Position numbers and translations under genes: made by a program. Below are positions 56,520 through 64,000 of a DNA stretch of 64,000 nucleotides, in pieces. The stretch is from assembly GCF_008831285.2 (NCBI RefSeq), contig NC_045145.1, positions 25,018,956 to 25,082,955 of the forward strand. The letters run 5' to 3'. The notes beneath the pieces are model-generated. The model had not been told where the DNA came from. It searched no databases and saw only the letters and a program-made list of their open reading frames with translations. Every line of letters starts with the position of its first letter. Position 1 is the stretch's first letter. This DNA comes from Nymphaea colorata. Its lineage: Eukaryota; Streptophyta; Magnoliopsida; Nymphaeales; Nymphaeaceae.

Positions 56520-58790
56520 TGTTAATACCAATTATACAGTAAACTTTTTAGCGACAAATTTTTTTAATTTTACCCATCTAACAGCATTTTGCATCCGGAA
56601 GGATTAGATCCTCATAGATGGAGAGAGAGAAAGAAAGAGATGATAATAATTTTAATGTGAGAGACCTGGCCCAGTTCTTGTCTCCAACATAAAAACTCGT
56701 TGCAAATTCTCTGGCAAAGAAAAAAAGTTGGACCTAGTTACCGATAAGCTAAAGCCATAACTTTTTTCAGGAAGTGTGAAAAAATGAGAGGACGTTTGAA
56801 TCACATGGTCAGAGTGAAAAGTGGTTTATAACGCTAATATGTCCAACAACTTTCTTATAAAAGGCCAGAGAATATTTTTATAACTTGCTATCATAAAATA
56901 AAAATGTTATAGAACAAGCGGTGGAACCACAAAAAATTTCTGGAGGAGCACTCATTCACATATTTCTATATCCAAAGCGGCACTATGTATATAACATAAC
57001 AAATATTTGAAAATATTAATATAAAAATAAAAAAATATTGAAGGGCTAATGTAGGCAGTTTATATGTAGCTCTGCCTCTGCATATAACATTTTCAATGTG
57101 CACAAGCATATCTTACCATCAAATGCTTTCTCGTTTGTCCTCATGTAGATGTAGGCAACCAGCTGCAGCAACCTTAATTTGCAATTGTTGGGTCACAGTC
57201 TTATTGTTGTAAATAAGAAGTCCTTTTCTCTTTAGATTGTGTTCAACCGGTGGGAATTTAGTGTCCAAAAATTTTACTTTGAGACTCTTTGTCCCACTAT
57301 ACAAAGCCGTAATGAAAATCAAATCTGAGTGTCACTCAACTTTTATTTTTCCAAAAATTGATGAAGTCCTATTCAATTTTGTTCACACCTCTAGGGGCCC
57401 GACAGAAATTAAGTGCATAGTGTCACAAATATCGTGATATTTAAAAAAATATCATCATATTAACATAAAAAATAAGAACAACTAAAAAAGGGGAAATCGA
57501 TATGTTGAAAAAAAATATATATATATTTATCATGTTTTTTCACAATTTTTTGCAATTTTTTCTATTTTTCATTTTTCTGTTTTTTAGCAATGACATTATC
57601 ATGGATTCAAATTTAAACTCAAACTAAATTATATCTCACGATTTTTATCATCATTAAACGTTCTTTATCACTTTATATAGTTTTATTTATGTTTTCTTAT
57701 TACTTTCTTGTTTAATTAATTTATAGCTACTTTTAATTTTTTTTGAGTTTTTTCTGCGATTTTCCTAAGAAAACAACTTTGCCGAAACATACTCAACAAA
57801 AATCTTGCTATTAAAAACCCCATACCGATATTTCTGACAATCAGTTTGACACCTATTGCTACCTTCAAAGAAGCTTATTAGACGACTCAGCCTCTTCAAA
57901 AGCAAATGTAGCTTATTTTGCAAATAGGTAAGTGGAAGGTGGGGAGTAAGTATTTGTTCACATCAATTTGGAGATCGGGATGTCATTAAAATTGGAGGTT
58001 GTATCTCATGCTCCCTTATGGGTTTGGGTCTTGCAAAGATGTTGGGAGGATCTTTTCATAGTGTAGTTAGCTATATTAGGGCATCCAGGTTTGGTTTCAT
58101 TTGAATTTTGGTTTTGCATGTGGGATCATAGGTTCAAGTGTCGAAGCCGCTTTGATACTATTGTAGCAACTTGAGTCACACTCCTACACTGGATTTGGAA
58201 CCCTGATTCAGTTCTAACCCACCCCCTTGCAAGTTCAAATGAACTAAGATAATCAATCACTTAACAACCTCCTTTATAAGTCTTTCAAAATTCTTCGTAA
58301 TCTTACATATAAGGGATTAAACTTTTGAGGTGTTACACAATTTCTCAACTTTGTAGTTGATTGTTATTCTGTATGTGGATAGCTTTGGGAGCAAAATCTG
58401 ACATGAGAGCAAGATTAATTTCTGCCCTTGCAAATTGGGTAGACCTATTCAAGATGACAATAGACGATTGAGTGTAGTGGTGGAAGAGGGGCACTAATAC
58501 ATCTTATTATTGCAATGGAATGAATGCATATTGGACTACGGGACAGCAGCCTAAGTCTGGTGTGGGCCCTGCATATAGCTAGGCCTGAGTCTAGCGTTGG
58601 CATACAATCCATTATCATACAATCCAGCCACAAGGTAGCTCTGCTACTGCCCACCGGTGGTTCTCCAACACAGCAAGGGGGAGGCGACGATTTCTTCTTG
58701 TTAATGTGTCGCCGATGTCCCCGGTGGTTTTGAGCCAATGGTTGCCAACACCGTCAAAGGGAGGTGACAGTTTCTGCCCATTCATGGTCA
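56520..58790. other. Intergenic, no supported gene
   Basis: Mostly AT-rich. At about 58140-58340 phrases such as 'tttgatactattgtagcaacttgagtcacactcctacac' and 'aggtgttacac' look like part of a dispersed plant repeat, but I cannot classify it. The open frames at 57119-57322 and 58445-58738 have no known domain. Confidence 0.3.
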
Positions 58791-58798
58791 CAACTGAG

Positions 58799-59764
58799 TA
58801 GGCTGCACAACGAGTCGAGCCAACTCAGGCTCGACTCAAACTCAGTCGAGTAAACCCGACTCCAGTTCGACTCGTTTTCTGTATGAGTTGAGCTCGAGCT
58901 TAAATATAAGCTCAAGTATATTAGGAGCCGAGTTTGAGTTGGTTGGACTCGACTCAGCTTGGCTTTTTGCTTGGTTTGTTAAATTTTACAAACTTTTTTG
59001 TTTTTTTTTTTCTCATTGCTTTCTTCACGTGTTTTGAATTTTTCCTTTCCTTTTCTCTCTCTTCACCCACTTTTCCTCTTACATTCATCATTACACCCAC
59101 CACCTACCCTCATCATTACTCTTTTCAATCAATCAACCTCATTCATTTTCCCTCTCGTTTTTCTCTCCTCACCCACGCTTTCCCTTATCATTTTTTCTCT
59201 CATCTATCTTCACCCTGCATTTCCTACTCCTATGGTGGCAGATGATGAAAGGTAAGCAGCCCCTCAAGTTTCTCTATCTTAATCTCAAGTTTATTGCTAT
59301 TGATTTCCTGTTTTGCATTCCTGGTCTTTTCCGCATTCCTTTCTGTTTCTCTGGAATTTTAAGTTTCTACTTTTCAATCTTTTAGATTCTGTCGTCTCTT
59401 GTTTGCTCAATGCATTTGCATGTGGTTTCGGTGTGTTTCTCAATCTCATTTTTTGTTTTGTTCTTTTCCAGGATTATTGTATGTGTCGGTTGGGATACAT
59501 TACTGTCCTATTTTTTTGTTTTTGGTATGTGTTTTTTTTGGGTTTCTGGAAATTGGGTGTTCCTTCATTGAGTTTACACTTTCTGGGAAAAACATACAGG
59601 ATAAATGAGTTTAAACGAGCCAACGAGTCGAGCTCGAGCTCAAACACAGTCTCTCGAGTCAAGTTCGAAGTTCGAGTTCGAGTTTTGGATCTTGTGTCGA
59701 GCTCGAGCTGACTAAACATGACTAGATCTGAGCTGGAGCTCGACTCTGCTTGTGTGCAGCCCTA
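58799..59764. mobile_element. CTCGAG-rich hAT-like MITE, copy 2
   Basis: The ends are TAGGCTGCA at the left and TGCAGCCCTA at the right, with CTCGAG and GAGCTC runs inward. The flanks caactgag (58791-58798) and cagctgac (59765-59772) match at six of eight bases, consistent with an old 8-bp target duplication. It is 966 bp, against 689 bp for copy 1. Both copies share 'gagtttaaacgagcc' near the right end and 'cgagctgactaaacatga' just before the terminus. Its T-rich interior has long open frames (58934-59245 and 59313-59711) that are low-complexity Phe/Leu/Ser strings and not genes. Confidence 0.72.
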
Positions 59765-59873
59765 CAGCTGACGCCCCAACTATTTTTTTTTTACTTTTAC
59801 TTTTTTAAGTAACAAGGAAGGTCTGATAAAAAAATCGGATGCTCCACAAGAAATTCATAATTGGCATAATGAT

Positions 59874-59909
<36 letters not shown>
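59874..59909. repeat. Compound microsatellite (CA)n(TA)n
   Basis: A CA run is followed directly by a TA run, next to a GATTCAGATTC-type block (about 59930-60290). Confidence 0.8.
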
Positions 59910-59929
59910 CATCTATATAGGTGTCAATA

Positions 59930-60290
59930 AATTTAATTTGGATCATATATCTGACCAAATTAACTACTTTAAAAGAATTGGATTATATAACAAATTATCA
60001 TCTAAAGCAGTCGGACCAAAAATGGCTTTAAGAAATAACACATGATCGTATTCAGGTTCGGATTGAACTAAATATTTCAACAGATTTGGAATCGATTTCA
60101 GATTCATGTTAAATAAATATCCTCTATATGATATCCATCCATTTGAAAGTTCGTTCCGGACATACTATAATGTGGTTCAGTAGGTTTAAAAGTCAGACTC
60201 GGATTTAGATGTGAATTTGACAATCAGATTTGCCTAGGATTTGAATTATATTCAAATTTGGATTCAGATTTGATATAGACATTTCTTCTT
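59930..60290. repeat. GATTCAGATTC-type repeat (R2)
   Basis: It contains 'gattcaggttcggattg', 'gattcatgttaaataaatatc' and 'aaatttggattcagatttg', akin to 9055-9340, 17450-17740 and 24200-24640. No termini were resolved. Confidence 0.45.
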
Positions 60291-60689
60291 TTGCAGTGAG
60301 AGATTGGAAGAGTTGTTCAAAAATTATAAATCCTATAAAGTAAGATATTTGTAAGAAAAAACATCATTTTCATGTTCATTACCTTGTTTTGTGACAATGA
60401 GATTACATCCATGTGCTTCTCAGCCCCTAAATTACCTGCCATTGTTCCATAGTTGCTATTTCAGTTGTCCCATCCAAACCTCTGGCAAAAAAATGCTGCA
60501 TACGAGTATTGCTCAAGGTGACAAGCTACTTTTCCATAGGAGAAGTGGCCGAAATAAATCTCGTTGTGAGCTAGATGAGTATTTCATTTTACTGCTGGGT
60601 TGAAAGTTGAAGCCTTTCACCCTTTCCCTCCTTCCTCCTAGAGTGGTGGGTTTGTTTTTGTGATATGATTCAATTTGCATATTGGTGTG

Positions 60690-60790
60690 CTTTCTTTTAC
60701 AACACAAGGAGTTGATGCCATGAGGACTTGAACCAGCTACCAGCCCCTGCCCTGTCCATTACGCCATTCCATTCATAGATGAAGTGACTA
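60690..60790 (-). mobile_element. SINE-like element with tRNA-derived promoter
   Basis: On the minus strand TGGCGTAATGG (60756-60766) fits the polymerase III A box, and GGTTCAAGTCC (60724-60734), 32 bases further on, fits the B box. The spacing and strand order are right for a tRNA-derived SINE head. There is no cloverleaf, so it is not a tRNA gene. The body continues toward lower coordinates, and its end is not clear. Confidence 0.5.
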
Positions 60791-60879
60791 AGATATATAA
60801 TAATTAAATTTCTTTTACGGTTAGAAACAACAAATTCCACCACTTTTTTCTGGAAATCTTGCATAAGTCCTACTTTTTG

Positions 60880-61022
60880 ACAACTTTGAAATGTCGGTGA
60901 CATTTTCACCGATATTCTCTTAACTGATGTGTGACTAAACGTCGGTAAAATTTTTACTGACGTTCTTTCCTCCTTTACCAATGTTTCCTGGCCGTTGGTA
61001 AAATACCAATTTTTTGTAGTGA
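60880..61022. mobile_element. CACTA-like terminus
   Basis: It ends ATTTTTTGTAGTG at 61022, the reverse complement of CACTACAAAAAAT. Inward are repeated phrases such as 'gtcggtaaaattttt', 'actgacgttctt' and 'cgttggtaaaat', typical of subterminal repeats. The opposite end was not found, so this is probably a solo end or a truncated copy. Confidence 0.45.
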
Positions 61023-61194
61023 GGCAGCTATCCACATGGACGAAGTGTTTCCTTGGATACCAAAAGTTGGTAGAATATCAAATCCCCCAAATCATCAAAG
61101 TTTTTCGGGAGATCCAATGGAACTTTACAATGGTATTGGCTGCCACTGCAAATGGATGACAAAATTTTCTCTCAGCAACTTTTGCGTCAGAAGG

Positions 61195-61545
61195 ACAAGC
61201 AGTGGGGCATATTGGGCCGGTTTATACATGCTGAGGCAGGGCACCAAGTCAGGCTGTCGCCGGATACCCGGCACCCGGCCTGACTCGGGCCGACCTGGGC
61301 CATCTTGAGTCCTTCTGGGGCTGGCCCGGGTGGGCCAGATAAGCCCGATTCGAGCCCAATAAATTATTTTTAAATTTTTTATTAATTTATATATATATAA
61401 TATTTTATTATAATTAATTATATTTATATATTATTCCATATTAAAATTATATATTTTTAAATTTAATTTGGCTGGGCTTAGGCTCGGACTCCGTTTTCCA
61501 AGTCAGGCCAGGCCGAGCCGATGCCCAAGCTCACTTAAATCCACT
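61195..61545. repeat. GGGCC-rich inverted repeat element
   Basis: Two GC-rich arms (about 61200-61360 and 61475-61540), with phrases of the GGCCGGGC and GCCCGG kind, flank an AT-only centre (about 61365-61470). The layout suggests a foldback or MITE-type element. Exact termini are not resolved. Confidence 0.45.
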
Positions 61546-61549
61546 CGTT

Positions 61550-63120
61550 TGGTCAATTCAACGTCCTAACAGGAAGAATATCTACTTTGCAGCCTTTAAA
61601 GAATCTTTTGGCCTGAGCAGAGGAGACACATGGGGATGGTATGCCGATACCAGCAAATCAAAAACTTTATTAAGAGCACTCAAAATTACGCATGGTGCCT
61701 ATGCCAGACTTAAACTCGATCAAGAGCCCCTCATTGTAAAAGAAGAAAAAACAAAAAAAAACTATGCCATTGCTTGGTCGCTGCATATATTAAACAACCG
61801 TCACAATATACCACCATCATGATCAATATGCCATTGCCGGTTCATACGCCACTGTTTTGGATCTTCTCCATCAATATTAATCACACTATAGATGCCCATG
61901 CTTTCTTGTACCGATTTCGATTATGTAATTCCTACATCTTTATGAGCACATCTTGAAGTTTTTAAAACTTGACAAAGTCTTCAGGGGTAAAATACCCCAA
62001 CATGAGGCGGGCAGTAAAAAGAAAGGAAAAATACAAACTCTTGCGGATGTGTTTCTGGCCCAACACTATATAGCTCCACACAGAACCTAGACTCTCTATA
62101 TGTAACTTTGGGTAGATGAAAGATTCTGTTGCTGCAGAGAGTGTCAGATATGCACCCAAAAGCAAAAGAAGGGGAAGTTGGGCCTTTTGGAGATTTTTCA
62201 AAAAAAAGGAAGTTTTTGTTGCACATTCAACTTTTTTACTACCTATCTTTTCTCCTTAGAAGAGGTTTCCCACTTTTTATTGATCAGGGGTATTCCGAAC
62301 ATTATATCTCGAGTGCACATTTTTTTTTTTTTTTTTTGCATGGGACAGTGCATAAAACCAGCTTGGATACTTTGATATGGAACATTATATTTCACTTTGC
62401 CCCTATCTCCCCGGAGCAGCTCGCTAACGCTTAAAATAAATTTTCTTTCTCTTTGTTCCATGCTTTGCTGTTAGTTTCTTTACAGTTTTTCTCAAAGTGA
62501 TTTTGCTTTATTTTTTATTACCAAAACATAGAAAAAACGAAGAAGTTCCAGTCAGATATTTGAACTTAGTCACCAAGTCAAAAAGTAAAGCCCCTCGCAA
62601 GGACCGAAGAGGAAAACTCATGTAATTGGGAAAATTATGTAAAATGAAAACAAAGTGCCCCTTTCATACGGATTTCGATATTTTGCATGTCATATTCAAC
62701 TTTATTTTAGAAAAAAACTTGACACCTGAGGTATCATTCACAAAGGGGCAAAGCCATGACACCAACGGACAAGGACAGGGTTGAAGTTGCAGCCTAGCTA
62801 ACTAAAGAAGATGGAATGGCCTGTCAATCAATGCCCCGCCCATATCGGCTGTATATTATTCTCAAGGGCGTAAAATCATTTAACCTAACAGTTGATCATT
62901 CTTGAAAGAAAGGAAGCTTTGTTTCTCTAGATTTCTGGGAATCAACCAACATAAGAAAATTAGCTCAAGCAATCCTGACATCCAGCTTTGTTCTCTATTT
63001 TCTGCTGATATTCAAGGCTCACTTTGGAGAATGGGGTCGAAACTGCTGATTAGAATCCTGCATCTGAGAGAGAGAGAGAGAGAAACTCCATGCTTGTAAT
63101 ATTGTAGGTCATTGACCAAC
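61550..63120. other. Intergenic, no supported gene
   Basis: There are several overlapping frames (for example 61962-62226 minus and 62129-62434 plus) without domains or consistent coding character. A GA run lies at 63066-63082. Confidence 0.35.
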
Positions 63121-63170
63121 ACGTTTACAATAGGAACAAACCCAACATACTGGCCATGGCTTCCAGCCAG

Positions 63171-63171
<1 letters not shown>

Positions 63172-63202
<31 letters not shown>
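63172..63202. repeat. TA microsatellite
   Basis: A pure TA run in the 3' flank of the small peptide gene. Confidence 0.85.
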
Positions 63203-63210
<8 letters not shown>

Positions 63211-63306
63211 TGCAGTACAAATTCTTAAGAGTGGGAAGACATGGGTTCACTTGGTCTGATCTGAACTCATGGAGTAGCGGTGGTGAAACTGAAGGAGGAC
63301 AGATCA

Positions 63307-63525
63307 TCAGGGAGTGGGAGAGCTTGACAGGAGGGGTTCCTTCATCTTCCTGTTGGTCGAGTGACCAGCATGTGCTGCCTGTGGATCGCACCCCTTGGGG
63401 AGAACAACACAACCAGTCTCATCAGGACAGTGGTGGCTATCGATTGCTGATCCCTGCTCAACGAGAGCAGTTGCAACCAGTGCCAGAACGAGGAAGAGGA
63501 TGAGCGAACAGGAAAGGGAAGCCAT
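63307..63525 (-). CDS. Small secreted peptide, unknown family
   Basis: The 72-residue product starts MASLSCSLILFLVLALVATA, a clear signal peptide with likely cleavage after Ala27. The mature part is about 45 residues with three cysteines (33, 39, 46) in HCPDETGCVVLPKGC, then a polar tail ending SSSPTP and two stops in a row. The start is supported by AATGGCTTCC, close to the best plant context, and by a TATA box about 55 bp upstream. Export to the apoplast is likely. The role is unknown: a signalling or defence peptide is possible, but the odd cysteine number does not fit a defensin, and no conserved hormone motif is recognised. A longer spliced product cannot be excluded. Confidence 0.55.
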   Translation of the reverse strand: MASLSCSLILFLVLALVATALVEQGSAIDSHHCPDETGCVVLPKGCDPQAAHAGHSTNRKMKEPLLSSSPTP

Positions 63526-63576
63526 TAAATTTGGTGATGGAGAGGGGTGCGGTGGCGAAGGTGCCTGCCTTAGCGA

Positions 63577-63586
63577 CTATTTATAG
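63577..63586 (-). promoter_or_regulatory. TATA box of the small peptide gene
   Basis: CTATAAATAG on the minus strand fits the plant TATA consensus well and lies about 55 bp upstream of the ATG at 63525, leaving a short leader of some 25 bases. Confidence 0.6.
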
Positions 63587-63599
63587 TGAAACGAAACTG

Positions 63600-64000
63600 C
63601 AGGCTCAAGGGTTTGAGCTCAAACATGGGAGCTCTGGAATCAGCAGTACTCGTACAATTTAGAAAATTTACATGAAGAACTTTAGTAAAAATAATGATAA
63701 TTGTCGAGTGTCAATACTTTCAATTATTTCTTTACTTGTTTTTAGATTATTCGCTAACTTTATATGTGTGTCGTGCTGGGTACTGAAATACAAGTTAAAT
63801 CATGGTAGGAGAGGTATTCCAAGAAACTGAAAGCAAGCCCATTACCCTAAAACGATGAGGTGTTAGGCAGAAGCTTAGTCTCTCCTATGGTAGAATGAAA
63901 TTTTATCCCTGCTTACCTCCTATGGCAAGTTCATGAAACAAAAAAACTATTTTCATTGCCAAACGACCCTTTGGCTTCCATGAAGTTACTACATCTTATT
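63600..64000. other. Upstream flank of the small peptide gene
   Basis: This stretch would contain its promoter. Apart from the TATA box, no cis-element stands out. No gene is seen up to the window edge. Confidence 0.35.

Noticed and set aside
58934-59711. Long open frames in the MITE interior
   Set aside because: They are runs of Phe, Leu, Ser and Cys from T-rich DNA. The element is non-autonomous and copy 1 does not keep these frames.
60724-60766. A tRNA gene
   Set aside because: A and B boxes are present, but acceptor and anticodon stems cannot be formed from the flanks. A SINE head explains it better.
63156-63503. Plus-strand open frame of 115 codons
   Set aside because: It begins across a TA microsatellite and is antisense to the secreted peptide gene, which has the signal peptide and TATA box.
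1-64000. CRISPR arrays, operons or prokaryotic gene clusters
   Set aside because: No evenly spaced direct repeats or bacterial-type gene packing occur. The window is plant nuclear DNA.

Overview
This is a repeat-dominated stretch of nuclear DNA from a flowering plant. The evidence is a decayed LRR receptor kinase with the plant LRRNT domain and a GT-AG intron, a plant-type Ty3/gypsy (Tat/Ogre-like) retrotransposon, MITEs, a LINE relic, compound microsatellites, and inserted chloroplast DNA. Part of the chloroplast DNA is ycf1. Grasses have lost ycf1 from the plastome, so a non-grass is favoured, but I cannot name the species.

Region 1-22.9 kb is old accessory sequence. It holds an LRR receptor-like kinase pseudogene (2820-6249, minus) and an isolated C-terminal kinase fragment of the same family (22597-22885, minus). 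It also holds a chimeric plastid insert of rpoC2 joined to ycf1 (about 7490-8268), a LINE ORF1 relic (15300-16480, minus) and a CTCGAG-rich MITE with 8-bp target duplication (14343-15031). A 2 kb segment is duplicated (8925-14165 and 17225-19185), and its first copy is split by a 3 kb GC-rich insert containing five CACGTG G-boxes. A noncoding repeat family (R1) recurs at five places.

Region 22.9-35.1 kb is AT-rich and mostly uninterpretable. It has one tandem duplication (33463-34857), a fragment related to the noncoding 3' part of the retrotransposon (25425-25745), and some possible CACTA-type transposon ends.

Region 35140-52128 is a complete, very young LTR retrotransposon on the minus strand, 16,989 bp long. 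It has 3.8 kb LTRs, a GATAT target-site duplication, a PBS, a PPT and an LTR TATA box. Its gene order is ORF1, gag, protease, RT-RNase H, second RNase H, integrase. ORF1 looks like a plant mobile domain (PMD) protein. The reading frame breaks at four places in gag-pol. Each break lies at a short C run on the coding strand, although the LTRs are nearly identical. Either this copy is moved in trans, or the breaks are sequence errors.

Region 52-64 kb has a tandem duplication of about 1.4 kb (53790-56515), a second CTCGAG MITE (58799-59764), a tRNA-derived SINE-like element (about 60690-60790) and a CACTA-like terminus at 61022. Near the right end is the only ordinary-looking host gene candidate: a 72-residue secreted peptide (63307-63525, minus) with a TATA box.

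Most of the window is therefore transposons and their decay products. The only reading frames with credible coding capacity are those of the retrotransposon and the small peptide.
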